13,194 nt of DNA from JALZAA01 sp035316025. GTDB taxonomy: Bacteria > Actinomycetota > Acidimicrobiia > IMCC26256 > JACDBD01. The stretch covers positions 1 through 13,194 of the forward strand of contig DATFXL010000043.1 in NCBI GenBank assembly GCA_035316025.1. Reading direction: 5' to 3'. Each line of letters starts with the position of its first letter. Within the stretch, counting starts at the first letter, position 1. The notes under the pieces were generated by a model. The model was given only the letters and a program-made list of their open reading frames with translations, searched no databases and was not told where the DNA came from. Shown piece after piece: positions 6,301 to 13,194 of this stretch. The position numbers and the translations under genes are program-made.

Positions 6301-6657
6301 TCAGTCGTACCTTACGAGCTGGACTTCCACGCCGCCGGCTTGTTGGAGATACGACGTGTACATCCCGGCGAAGTCCTGTCGATGCGGTGCCTGCGCGCTC
6401 TTCATTCCCGCTGTCACTAAGTCCGCGTGCGCCTCGTCGACATCGTCTGCGCGAAATCCCAGATGACGCACGTGAACGTCGTCGTCATCAGACCTGCTCA
6501 GCTCGAACTTCAAACCGGAGCCTGGGTCAACGACAACGGCGAAGAACTCGGAACGCATCTGCACGACCATGTCGAAGTCGTGGTGCAGCCGATCGACCTG
6601 TTCGTCGAGGTTCGGAACTGTTAGGGCGATGTGGTCGAACGCAGGGGTTGCGGTCAC
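6301..6657 (-). CDS. VOC family protein (glyoxalase/bleomycin-resistance/dioxygenase fold)
   Basis: The product is 118 residues, a single VOC unit of two beta-alpha-beta-beta-beta modules. The expected metal ligands are visible: His9 in 'FDHIALTV', Glu52 in 'LKFELS', His65 in 'VRHLGF' and Glu111 in 'VEVQLV'. Such proteins are glyoxalases, ring-opening dioxygenases, epimerases, thiol transferases or drug-sequestering resistance proteins; the sequence alone does not tell which. I chose the GTG at 6657 because GAGGAGG (6663-6669) lies 5 bases upstream; a GTG at 6684 in the same frame lacks such a site. A VOC remnant lies directly upstream on the same strand, and beyond it the divergent operator region of the ABC operon (6883-7046), so this gene may have been the distal gene of a two-VOC transcript. 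Confidence 0.85.
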   Translation of the reverse strand: MTATPAFDHIALTVPNLDEQVDRLHHDFDMVVQMRSEFFAVVVDPGSGLKFELSRSDDDDVHVRHLGFRADDVDEAHADLVTAGMKSAQAPHRQDFAGMYTSYLQQAGGVEVQLVRYD

Positions 6658-6680
6658 AGAGGCCTCCTCTCTGATGCCAA

Positions 6681-6808
6681 TCACGCCTCGGTTCTAGGTG
6701 ACCGGTGCTGGAACAGCTCGACGAGGTTGCCGGACGGGTCGAGGAGCAGGACCTGCTTGCGCCCGGTCCTTCGACGGCGTCATTGCGGAACCCCGCCTCC
6801 GGATCGAT
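6681..6808 (-). pseudogene. C-terminal remnant of a second VOC-fold gene
   Basis: The last 23 codons, ending at TGA 6683-6681, read 'VLLLDPSGNLVELFQHRS' plus a short tail. This is the typical final strand of a VOC domain (DPxGNxxEL), with Glu as the last metal ligand. The frame just upstream carries 'IDPEAGFRNDAVEG', which would suit the preceding loop but is out of register by an indel near 6755-6765. No N-terminal half is present: the region beyond about 6880 is the conserved regulatory segment. The gene seems to have been truncated and frameshifted, leaving the intact VOC gene 24 bases downstream. Confidence 0.5.
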
Positions 6809-6882
6809 CGTCGTGGTGTGGTTCGCACGGTTCCCTCCCGGTTCGTGGCGTCCTGGACTCCCGTTCCGACCGACCACGGTCT

Positions 6883-7046
6883 GATCGGTCTGAGCCCACC
6901 ATCCACGGCAGTTGTGAAGACCGTGTGGACGCGGGATGGAGACATTGCGCAGCGATCGTTCGCGCTACTGGACGCGAACCTCCGCATCGTCTTCACGACC
7001 TCTCCACATGTGTGATCGATCTTCGCGGGTATGCAAAACAACCAAG
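6883..7046. promoter_or_regulatory. Operator/promoter region A, upstream of the ABC operon
   Basis: On the left, GTGAA (6914-6918) and GTGGA (6925-6929) are 11 bases apart. On the right, TTCAC (6992-6996) and TCCAC (7003-7007) are 11 bases apart. Such 11-bp-period direct repeats are the usual binding layout of OmpR/PhoB-family response regulators, and the opposite orientation of the two pairs suits divergent transcription: the ABC genes to the right, the VOC genes to the left. A TATGCA candidate -10 (7030-7035) lies 22 bases after the right pair, which places the boxes at the -35 region as at activator-dependent promoters. The whole segment is related to 12785-12958. Blocks shared exactly include GTTGTGAA, GGACGCGAA and CTTCACGACCTCT. 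Confidence 0.65.
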
Positions 7047-7131
7047 CAACGTCGGCGAACACCTCCTCGGAGTCGAGCGCGCAACACAACAGGAGGGTCC
7101 TCTCGCGCCAGACGATGCGAGGAGGTCGGAG

Positions 7132-7884
7132 ATGACGAGCACGATCACGACACCCCCGCGAACAGCGGTCGCTCGTACCGAGCACGCCACGAAGGTCTAT
7201 GGCGAAGGCGAGGCCGCCGTTCGGGCCATCGACGACATCACCACCGGGTTCCCCGCGGGGCGTTTCACCGCCATCATGGGACCGTCGGGCTCGGGCAAGT
7301 CGACGCTGATGCACTGCGTCGCCGGGCTCGACGGTCTCACTTCCGGTCGAGTGTTCATCGGCGACGTCGAGCTCGGCATGCTGTCCGACAAGGAGCTGAC
7401 GCTCCTGCGGCGGGACCGCATCGGGTTCGTGTTCCAGTCGTACAACCTCATCCCCACGCTCAGCGCGCTCGAGAACATCACGCTCCCGATCTCGCTGGCC
7501 GCTCGGGATCCGGAGCGCGACTGGCTCGACGTCGTGATCGACACCGTCGGGCTCCGCGACCGGCTCTCCCATCAACCCTCGGAGCTCTCGGGCGGTCAGC
7601 AGCAACGCGTTGCGGTGGCGCGTGCGCTCGCGAGCCGGCCGGAGGTCGTCTTCGCCGACGAGCCCACTGGAAACCTCGACTCGCGAGCGGGCACCGAGAT
7701 CCTCGCGTTCATGGCCAAAGCCGTGCGCGATCTCGGACAGACGATAGTCATGGTCACACACGATCCGGTTGCGGCTGGCTATGCCGACTCGGTCCTGTTC
7801 CTCGGCGACGGGCGGATCGTCGACCGTATGGACGAGCCGACGCCGGAGTCGGTGCTCGACCGCCTCAAGGCGCTGGGAGGTTGA
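7132..7884 (+). CDS. MacB/LolD-type ABC transporter ATP-binding protein
   Basis: The product is 250 residues and complete for the class: Walker A 'GPSGSGKST' (50-58), Q-loop 'FQSYN' (Gln102), 'LENITLP' (113-119), signature 'LSGGQQQR' (152-159), Walker B 'VVFADEP' (172-178), 'TGNLDS' D-loop region (179-184) and H-loop 'VTHD' (His210). The 'TGNLD' sequence and the partner with FtsX domains place it in the MacB/LolD/FtsE branch, which powers mechanical efflux or lipid/peptide extraction at the membrane rather than import. ATG 7132 follows GAGGAGG (7119-7125) by 6 bases. The stop overlaps the ribosome-binding region of the permease gene, which starts 5 bases later, so translation is coupled. The leader downstream of the candidate -10 is about 90 bases. 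Confidence 0.93.
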   Translation: MTSTITTPPRTAVARTEHATKVYGEGEAAVRAIDDITTGFPAGRFTAIMGPSGSGKSTLMHCVAGLDGLTSGRVFIGDVELGMLSDKELTLLRRDRIGFVFQSYNLIPTLSALENITLPISLAARDPERDWLDVVIDTVGLRDRLSHQPSELSGGQQQRVAVARALASRPEVVFADEPTGNLDSRAGTEILAFMAKAVRDLGQTIVMVTHDPVAAGYADSVLFLGDGRIVDRMDEPTPESVLDRLKALGG

Positions 7885-7888
7885 GCGG

Positions 7889-10453
7889 ATGCTCAAGGTG
7901 AGCCTGAAGACGTTGTGGGCCTCCAAGCGACGCCTCCTCGGAACCTGCGTCGCCGTGGTGCTCGGAGTCGCGTTCCTCTCCGGCACGCTCGTGCTCGGCG
8001 ACACGCTGCGCGCCAATTTCAACAGCCTCTTCGCCCAGGCCAACCAGGGGACCGACGCGGTGGTCCGCACCGCCAGCCGGGTCGATACCGGCGCCGGCCA
8101 GCCCGCCGCGCAGCGCGGCCTCATCGACCAGTCAGTGGTCGACCAGGTCCGGGCCGTCAACGGCGTGGCCGACGCCGAGCCCTCCATCCAGGGCTACGGC
8201 GTCCTCACCGACAAGGACGGCAAGGGCATCGGGGGAAACGGACCACCGACGTTCGCCGGCAATTGGATCACCGATCCGGACCTCAACCCGTACCACCTGG
8301 TCGAAGGACGGGCGCCCCGCGGCGCCGCCGAGGTCGTGATCAACAAGGGCGCGGCCACGAGGGGCAGCCTTCATGTCGGCGACACGACCGAGGTGCGGAC
8401 GCCCCAGCCCGTCACCGTGAAGATCGTCGGGATCTCCAAGTTCGGGTCGGCCGACGGGTTCGGCGACGGAACGTTCACTGCGTTCACGCTCCCCAGCGCG
8501 CAAGAGCAGGTCACGAAGCAGCTGGCCAAGGTGGCGACAATCGCGGTCAAGGCCGAGCCGGGCGTCTCCCAGACCGAGCTGGTGCACCGGATCAGCCGCT
8601 CGCTGCCTCGCGGCGTCGAAGCGATCACGGGTACGCAGCTCGTCAAGGAGAACACGACCGACACCAACGAAACGTTCCTCGACCTCCTGACCACGTTGCT
8701 CCTCATCTTCGCCGGCGTCGCGCTGTTGGTGGCGACGTTCAGCATCTACAACACCTTCTCGATCCTCGTCGCCCAGCGCACTCGTGAGTCGGCGCTGCTG
8801 CGCGCCGTGGGTGCACTTCGGCGCCAGGTCCTCGTTGCCGTCGTCGTCGAGGCCCTGCTCGTCGGGGGGCTGGCGTCGGTCGCCGGCCTGTTCGGCGGGG
8901 TGGCGATCGCCGGACTGCTGAAGGGAATGTTCGACGCCTTCGGTCTCGCGCTCCCGGCCGGCGGCATCGTCTTCACGGGCTCGACTGTCGTCATCGGGCT
9001 GGGGGTGGGTGTCGTCGTGACGCTCATCGCCAGCCTGGCGCCGGCCGTCAAGGCCTCGCGAGTGCCGCCTCTGGCGGCGCTGCGCGACGTAGCCGTCGAG
9101 CGCGCCGATGCGTCGGTCGCCAGGGTGGTCACGGGGGCCGCGCTGACCATTGTCGGGATCGGCGTCGTCCTCGTCTCCGTCCTCAGCGGTGGCGACAATG
9201 TCCTTGCCCGGGCCGGGTTCGGCGCGCTGCTCACCTTCGGTGGACTCGTCGTGTTCGGACCGGTGGTCGCCGGGACTGCTAGCCGCGTCATCGGCGCGCC
9301 CCTCCCCAGGCTGCGTGGCGTCACCGGCAGGCTCGCGCAGGAGAACGCGATGCGGCACCCGCGCCGGACCTCGGGGACCGCCGCCGCGCTCATGGTGGGC
9401 GTGGGTGTGGTCACGCTCTTCACGGTTTTCGCGGCGTCGCTCAAGGCGTCGATCGACGACAGAGTGTCGAGCTCCTTCCGCGGCGACCTGGCGGTGAGCG
9501 CCGGCACGTTCGGCGGCGGGTTCAGCCCGCAGCTCGCGACCGACGTCGGCGAGTTGCCCGAGGTGCAGCGCGCCGCCGGTCTCGGGCGGGGCGCCGCGAA
9601 GGTGGACGGCCACAGCGAGACACTCACGATCGGCAACGACGACGCTCTCGGGCGGTTGATGGATCTCGGCGTGACACAAGGCTCGCTCGCGCGCCTCGGG
9701 AACCGAGAGCTCGGCGTCTCGAAGAAGACGGCCGACGACAACAACTGGCGTGTCGGTACGAAGGTGTCCGTTGCGTTCTCGGACGACACGAACGAGGCCT
9801 TCACCATCGGCGCCATCTACGCGTCGACGGGCATCGTGGGCGACTACGTGATGCCCAGGGCGGCATGGGAACCGCACGCGACGCAGGACATCGATTCGAC
9901 GGCCCTCGTCCGGCTCAAGCCCGGCGTCTCAACCGCGACCGGGAAGCACGCTGTCCAGCGCGTCGCAGCATCGTTCGGTCGCCCGGACGTGTTGGACCGA
10001 AGCGAATACGTCGATCAGCTGTCCGGGGACGTGAACATCATGCTCGGCATGATCTACGTCATGCTGGCGCTGGCGATCCTCATCGCGCTGATGGGCATCG
10101 CCAACACGCTCTCGATGTCGATCCACGAGCGAACCCGCGAGCTCGGCTTGTTGCGCGCGGTCGGCCAGACCCGCCGGCAGCTGCGGTCGATGATCCGCTG
10201 GGAGTCGGTGGTAGTCGCGGTGTTCGGGACCCTCGGCGGCGTCAGCGTCGGCGTGTTTCTGGGCTGGGCGCTGGTCGAGGCGGCCTCGAAGACGGCCGGC
10301 GGGACGTTCTTCAGCGCCTCTGTGTTCTCGGCGCCGATCGCCCAACTCGCCGTATTGGTCGTCGTTGGAGCCGTCGCCGGCATGCTCGCCGGGCTTCGTC
10401 CCGCCGCACGTGCCGCGAAGCTGCCAGTGCTACAGGCCGTGGCGACGGAGTAG
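7889..10453 (+). CDS. FtsX/MacB-type ABC transporter permease
   Basis: The product is 854 residues, typical of the large actinobacterial permeases with two FtsX domains. About ten membrane segments are visible near 17-37, 265-287, 316-345, 365-386, 413-432, 443-463, 497-517, 718-740, 772-795 and 817-835. An extracytoplasmic MacB-like periplasmic core domain lies at about 40-260, and a second soluble region at about 520-715. The cytoplasmic coupling sequences 'RTRESALLRAVGALRRQV' (297-314) and 'RTRELGLLRAVGQTRRQL' (748-765) are nearly identical, showing the internal duplication. GGGAGG (7875-7880) precedes ATG 7889 by 8 bases. With the ATPase it should form an exporter for a peptide, antibiotic or lipid-like substrate; which one cannot be read from sequence. 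Confidence 0.92.
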   Translation: MLKVSLKTLWASKRRLLGTCVAVVLGVAFLSGTLVLGDTLRANFNSLFAQANQGTDAVVRTASRVDTGAGQPAAQRGLIDQSVVDQVRAVNGVADAEPSIQGYGVLTDKDGKGIGGNGPPTFAGNWITDPDLNPYHLVEGRAPRGAAEVVINKGAATRGSLHVGDTTEVRTPQPVTVKIVGISKFGSADGFGDGTFTAFTLPSAQEQVTKQLAKVATIAVKAEPGVSQTELVHRISRSLPRGVEAITGTQLVKENTTDTNETFLDLLTTLLLIFAGVALLVATFSIYNTFSILVAQRTRESALLRAVGALRRQVLVAVVVEALLVGGLASVAGLFGGVAIAGLLKGMFDAFGLALPAGGIVFTGSTVVIGLGVGVVVTLIASLAPAVKASRVPPLAALRDVAVERADASVARVVTGAALTIVGIGVVLVSVLSGGDNVLARAGFGALLTFGGLVVFGPVVAGTASRVIGAPLPRLRGVTGRLAQENAMRHPRRTSGTAAALMVGVGVVTLFTVFAASLKASIDDRVSSSFRGDLAVSAGTFGGGFSPQLATDVGELPEVQRAAGLGRGAAKVDGHSETLTIGNDDALGRLMDLGVTQGSLARLGNRELGVSKKTADDNNWRVGTKVSVAFSDDTNEAFTIGAIYASTGIVGDYVMPRAAWEPHATQDIDSTALVRLKPGVSTATGKHAVQRVAASFGRPDVLDRSEYVDQLSGDVNIMLGMIYVMLALAILIALMGIANTLSMSIHERTRELGLLRAVGQTRRQLRSMIRWESVVVAVFGTLGGVSVGVFLGWALVEAASKTAGGTFFSASVFSAPIAQLAVLVVVGAVAGMLAGLRPAARAAKLPVLQAVATE

Positions 10454-10458
10454 CCGTC

Positions 10459-10572
10459 GTGCCCGGGCACCGCGGCCGGCACCGGGCGCCGGCCGCGGCC
10501 TCGGGCCGGCAGCGCCTTGTCGTCGCCGTGATCGCGAACTTCGCCGTGCTCGTCACCTGGGCGGCGGAATGA
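10459..10572 (+). CDS. Doubtful 37-residue membrane-segment ORF after the permease
   Basis: GTG 10459 to TGA 10570-10572 encodes a basic head (MPGHRGRHRAPAAASGRQR) followed by the hydrophobic stretch 'LVVAVIANFAVLVTWAAE'. The head is encoded by the GC-rich hairpin 10470-10498, which more likely is a terminator, and there is no clear ribosome-binding site. The hydrophobic tail could be chance in GC-rich DNA (Val/Ala codons). Confidence 0.22.
   Translation: MPGHRGRHRAPAAASGRQRLVVAVIANFAVLVTWAAE
10470..10498 (+). terminator. Terminator-like hairpin after the ABC operon
   Basis: CCGCGGCCGGC (10470-10480) and GCCGGCCGCGG (10488-10498) form a perfect 11-bp all-GC stem with a 7-base loop, 17 bases after the permease stop. 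No T-tract follows, as is frequent in GC-rich actinobacteria. Confidence 0.65.
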
Positions 10573-10787
10573 GCGCGGCGCGACCGACCCCGCATATGGG
10601 GGAGGCGATCCTCGGTGGAGACACCAACGACTGCGTCCACGCGCCACCAGCGCGTGGACCGGCTGTTCGCCGCCGCGGAGCGCGTCAAGAATCCGGAGCC
10701 GGCTAGGTTCCTCGAGAGGCTCGATCGTCGTGCTGGCTGCCACACGCGTAGCTCGACCCGAAGCTGGTCCCCCGGCCGGCAGAAATA

Positions 10788-10821
10788 CCCGGGCGCCGCG
10801 CCATGCGGGCCGGCGCCCGGG
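10788..10821 (-). terminator. Terminator of the response regulator/kinase operon
   Basis: CCCGGGCGCCG (10788-10798) and CGGCGCCCGGG (10811-10821) form a perfect 11-bp stem with a 12-base loop. Read on the minus strand, the stem is followed by TATTTCT, a T-rich tract, so it suits transcripts coming from the kinase gene, whose stop is about 90 bases upstream. It can also act as a back-up stop for read-through from the ABC operon. Confidence 0.65.
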
Positions 10822-10909
10822 CCGGGCACGCCGGCCGCCTCGCCGCGGGCGTCGATCAGTTGTGCTTCGCGCGAGTCGGCCTGTGACCAGCCCTCACGGC
10901 CGCCCCAGC

Positions 10910-12049
10910 TCAGGGCTGGTCCAACGCGGGCGAGGGGGTGAAGCCGGCCGCAGCCTCAGGTGGGAGCGTGAAGGTGACCGAGGCGCCGCCGGTGGTGGGA
11001 TCGTTGGTGGCGTCGATCGTGCCTCCGTGGGCCCGAACCAGGTCGCGGGCGATGGACAGCCCCAAACCGCTTCCGTGGGAGTCACCCGCCCGTTTGAAGC
11101 GCTCGAACGCCTGGCCCAATTGGTCAACCCGGAACCCAGGGCCGGCGTCAATCACCCGGCACCGCACCATCGGGCCGTGGCCCGAGCCGGGGCCAACGAG
11201 CGAAGACACCTTCACGAGTACCTCCCCGCCCGCCGGTGTGTGGCGAATGGCGTTGGCCAACAGGTTGTCGAGGACCTGGCGGACCCGGGCCGGGTCCACC
11301 CACACCTTGGGTAGCCCCGGGGGGATCGCGGCACGAAGGGCCACGTCTCGTTGACAGGCCTGCGCCTCGTGCCGCGCTATCGCCTCGTCCACCAGGACGC
11401 CGAACGCCACCGCCTCCTGCTGGAGGACCAGGCGGCCGGTTTCGGCGAGCGCCAGCGTGTGCAGGTCGTCGACCAGATGACCCAGCCTGCGGGTCTCCTC
11501 CAGGAGCGACGCCACATGGTGGTCGTCCCGGGGATGGACCCTGTCCAGCTGAGCCTCGATTTCACTTTGCAGTACGGCCAGCGGGTTCCGCAGCTCGTGG
11601 GTGATGTCGGCCAGGAAGCGCCGCCTCTGCTCCTCGTTGGCAGCCAGCCGAGCCGCCATCTCGTTGAAGGTCTCGGTGAGCAGGCGCAGCTCGCGGGGTC
11701 CTCGCACCGCTATGTCCACTCCGTAGTCCCCGGCGGCGACCCGCCCGGCCGCGCCGAGCAGGTCGCCCATCGGACGACTGACGCGGCGGTAGGCCAACGC
11801 GGTCGCGGCGCCAACGGCGACGGTCGCCGCACCGATCACGAACCGGCCAGCCGGACGGTTCCCCCAGTAGCCCGTGGCCACGCCCATGATGGCGACGGCC
11901 ACGAGCATCCAGGCCACCACGAGGGCCACCGCGACCAGTAACAACTGCCGCCGGAAGCGTCGCCGGGCATCGGGCGAGCCCGTCAGCACAGGCGGCCCGG
12001 GCTCGCCCTCGGGCCGCCGGGACGGCCGGTCGGCTGGGCGATCAGTCAT
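10910..12049 (-). CDS. Sensor histidine kinase (HAMP-HisKA-HATPase) with minimal extracellular loop
   Basis: The product is 379 residues. Order: a proline/arginine-rich cytoplasmic head (1-34), membrane segment 1 (about 35-58), a loop of only about ten residues ('GYWGNRPAGR'), membrane segment 2 (about 69-87), HAMP (about 88-140), and the HisKA phosphoacceptor 'ITHELRNPLAVL' with His151. The ATPase domain follows with N-box 'NLLANAIRHTP' (262-272), G1 'DAGPGF' (301-306), F-box-like 'FERFKR' and G2 'GSGLGLS' (326-332). All catalytic boxes look intact. The start overlaps the response-regulator stop (shared ATGACTGA), so the two proteins are made together. The lack of an extracellular domain resembles intramembrane-sensing kinases, which often respond to envelope damage or work through an ABC transporter. 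The convergent exporter next door fits this, by inference. Confidence 0.92.
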   Translation of the reverse strand: MTDRPADRPSRRPEGEPGPPVLTGSPDARRRFRRQLLLVAVALVVAWMLVAVAIMGVATGYWGNRPAGRFVIGAATVAVGAATALAYRRVSRPMGDLLGAAGRVAAGDYGVDIAVRGPRELRLLTETFNEMAARLAANEEQRRRFLADITHELRNPLAVLQSEIEAQLDRVHPRDDHHVASLLEETRRLGHLVDDLHTLALAETGRLVLQQEAVAFGVLVDEAIARHEAQACQRDVALRAAIPPGLPKVWVDPARVRQVLDNLLANAIRHTPAGGEVLVKVSSLVGPGSGHGPMVRCRVIDAGPGFRVDQLGQAFERFKRAGDSHGSGLGLSIARDLVRAHGGTIDATNDPTTGGASVTFTLPPEAAAGFTPSPALDQP

Positions 12050-12749
12050 CGGCGAAGCGGTAGCCGACGCCGTGAACCGTCAACACGTAGCGGGGCCGGT
12101 GGGGATCGGGCTCCAGCTTTCGACGAATGTTCTTGATGTGCGCGTCCACCGTCCGTTCGTAGGACTCGACCACCACACCCTGGATCGCATCGAGCAGCTG
12201 GGCCCTCGTGAATACCCGGCCCGGCTGACGCGCCAACTCCACCAGCAGGTCGAACTCGGTCGCGGTCAAATCGACCATCTGAGCGCCCACCGTCACCTCG
12301 CGGCGGATCGTGTCCACCGCGACGTCCCCTACCACGAACCGTTCCCGCCCCGTTTCCAGGCCTTCGACGCGCCGCAGGACCGCCCGCACCCGGGCCACCA
12401 GCTCCCGAGGGCTGAACGGCTTGACCAGGTAGTCGTCCGCCCCCAGCTCCAACCCCACCACCCGATCGGTCTCTGCTCCCCTTGCGGTCAGCATGATGAT
12501 CGGCACCGGTGAGGCGCGGCGCAGGTCGCGGGCCACGTCCAAGCCGTCCAAACCCGGCAGGCCCAGGTCGAGCACGACCAGATCGGGCGGCCGCGCGCGG
12601 GCCAATGCGACGGCGCCCTGGCCATCCGCGGCGGTGATAACTGAGAAGCCGGCGCTGCGCAGGTAATCCCCCACGACCTCGACGATCTTGGGTTCGTCGT
12701 CGACCACCAACACCCGATTCGCCACCTCCCCATCTTGGCCTCCTTTCAT
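12042..12749 (-). CDS. OmpR-family response regulator
   Basis: The product is 235 residues. The receiver domain (about 12-125) has the acidic pocket Asp17/Asp18 ('LVVDDEP'), phospho-acceptor Asp61 ('VVLDLGLPGLDG'), Thr88 ('MLTAR') and Lys110 ('LVKPFSPREL'). The winged-helix DNA-binding domain (about 135-233) has 'LTATEFDLLVELARQPG', recognition-helix region 'RTVDAHIKNIRRKLE' (199-213) and the hairpin end 'VLTVHGVGYRF'. The ATG at 12749 is preceded by AGGAGAG 7 bases upstream and was preferred to the internal GTG at codon 9. The next divergent region (12785-12958) contains paired 11-bp-period boxes of the kind this family binds, so autoregulation is likely. Confidence 0.94.
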   Translation of the reverse strand: MKGGQDGEVANRVLVVDDEPKIVEVVGDYLRSAGFSVITAADGQGAVALARARPPDLVVLDLGLPGLDGLDVARDLRRASPVPIIMLTARGAETDRVVGLELGADDYLVKPFSPRELVARVRAVLRRVEGLETGRERFVVGDVAVDTIRREVTVGAQMVDLTATEFDLLVELARQPGRVFTRAQLLDAIQGVVVESYERTVDAHIKNIRRKLEPDPHRPRYVLTVHGVGYRFADD

Positions 12750-12784
12750 GACTCAACTCTCCTGCCGGCCGGCCCCGCTTCGAT

Positions 12785-12958
12785 CGATCTGCGCCCACGA
12801 TCCCAGGCGGTTGTGAACACCCAGTGAATGCGGAAGGGAGACCTTGCGAGGCGATCTGCGCTCCACCAAGGACGCGAATTCCCAGCATCCCCATGACCGC
12901 TTCACGACCTCTTCACTTCTTCGGCCGAGCTTGGCCAGCATGAAAACCAACTAGCAAC
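12785..12958. promoter_or_regulatory. Operator/promoter region B, between the response regulator and the VOC gene
   Basis: GTGAA occurs at 12813-12817 and 12824-12828, and TTCAC at 12901-12905 and 12912-12916. Each pair has an exact 11-bp period, and the two pairs are mirror-oriented, as suits divergent promoters for the regulator (-) and the VOC gene (+). The plus-strand core, CATGAA (12939-12944) followed by AACCAACTAGCAACG, matches region A at the same 40-base distance from CTTCAC. The left and right pairs are 88 bases apart here and 78 in region A, a difference of about one helical turn. Confidence 0.68.
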
Positions 12959-12967
12959 GGAGAAGCC

Positions 12968-13194
12968 ATGACCAGACTCAACGAGATGGTGAACGTCCGC
13001 TACATGGTCGATGACGTCGAGGACGCCATCGCCTTCTATACGAAGTTCCTTGGCTTCGAGGTGCTGACCAGCTCCGCGCCGGCGTTCGCTAGCGTCACCC
13101 GGGGCAGTTTGCGGCTGTTGCTCAGCGGGCCGACCAGTTCCGCGGGACGACCCATGCCGGATGGCGTCAAGCCCGGACCCGGTGGTTGGAATCG
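12968..13194 (+). CDS. VOC family protein, N-terminal part (runs off the window)
   Basis: ATG 12968 is preceded by GGAGAAG (12959-12965). The 75 complete codons present give the first VOC module: 'VNVRYMVDDVEDAIAFYTKF' (about residues 8-27), 'LGFEVLTSSAPAFASV' and 'GSLRLLLSGPTSSAGRPMPDG', then the start of 'PGPGGWN'. This resembles the glyoxalase/bleomycin-resistance-like proteins often annotated in actinobacteria. It differs from the VOC gene at 6301-6657 in sequence, so it is not a recent copy. It lies directly downstream of operator region B and is expected to be co-regulated with the two-component pair. The substrate is unknown. Confidence 0.85.
   Translation, partial: MTRLNEMVNVRYMVDDVEDAIAFYTKFLGFEVLTSSAPAFASVTRGSLRLLLSGPTSSAGRPMPDGVKPGPGGWN

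Larger units (their letters stand above)
10454..10909. other. Convergent intergenic region between the ABC operon and the kinase gene
   Basis: About 455 bases separate the permease stop from the kinase stop. The interval holds two strong hairpins, one near each operon end, and a doubtful 37-codon plus-strand frame (10459-10572). Nothing else is supportable; the remaining frames are arginine-rich shadows. Confidence 0.6.

Noticed and set aside
6694..8187. Minus-strand frame of 497 codons spanning the ABC promoter and ATPase
   Set aside because: It crosses the operator region and the ATPase gene, whose Walker and signature motifs prove the plus strand is coding.
8132..9877. Long minus-strand frame (581 codons) antisense to the permease
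   Set aside because: It lies wholly opposite a clear FtsX-type permease, is Asp/Arg/Gly-rich and has no domain; it is a shadow of GC-biased codon use.
12753..12950. 65-codon minus-strand frame upstream of the response regulator
   Set aside because: It covers the divergent operator region and lacks a ribosome-binding site; the conserved boxes explain the sequence better.
1..13194. CRISPR array, insertion sequence or integrase
   Set aside because: No regularly spaced repeats, no transposase or recombinase motifs and no terminal inverted repeats flanking a gene were found on either strand.

Overview
The window is GC-rich, with strong third-codon-position GC bias, GTG starts and long overlapping shadow frames. 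The gene types fit an actinobacterium: a DUF2252 protein, a FtsX-type permease of about 850 residues with an N-terminal 'VLGDTL' segment, and an OmpR-type two-component pair. I cannot place it below phylum; a deep-branching lineage such as Acidimicrobiia is only a guess.

Left part (1-3950), ordinary chromosomal genes: the 3' end of gatB; a convergent class II aldolase-family gene; a divergent SAM-dependent methyltransferase; a DUF2252 gene that may be leaderless; and a small predicted lipoprotein. Then come about 690 bases without a convincing gene but with two strong hairpins (4020-4066 and 4355-4398).

Middle (4637-6880), a patchy, partly decayed stretch, nearly all on the minus strand. It holds a 37-codon single-pass membrane microprotein, a frameshifted gene whose reconstructed product looks like an R-S-E type ADP-ribosyltransferase, about 600 bases of broken unrecognised coding sequence, an intact VOC (glyoxalase/bleomycin-resistance fold) gene and the C-terminal remnant of a second VOC gene.

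Right part (6880-13194), the most interesting unit: a MacB-like ABC ATPase and its 854-residue FtsX-type permease (+), convergent across two hairpins with a histidine kinase/response regulator pair (-), then a further VOC gene (+) running off the window. The two divergent intergenic regions of this block (about 6883-7046 and 12785-12958) are diverged copies of one another. Each holds a GTGAA-N6-GTGAA-like pair on the left and a TTCAC-N6-TTCAC-like pair on the right, both with an 11-bp period, and an AT-richer promoter core exactly 40 bases from the right-hand pair. This is the layout expected for OmpR-family response-regulator boxes at divergent promoters. My reading, an inference, is an autoregulated module in which the kinase/regulator pair controls its own operon, the ABC exporter and the flanking VOC genes. 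The kinase has almost no extracellular loop, which suggests sensing in the membrane or through a partner such as the transporter.
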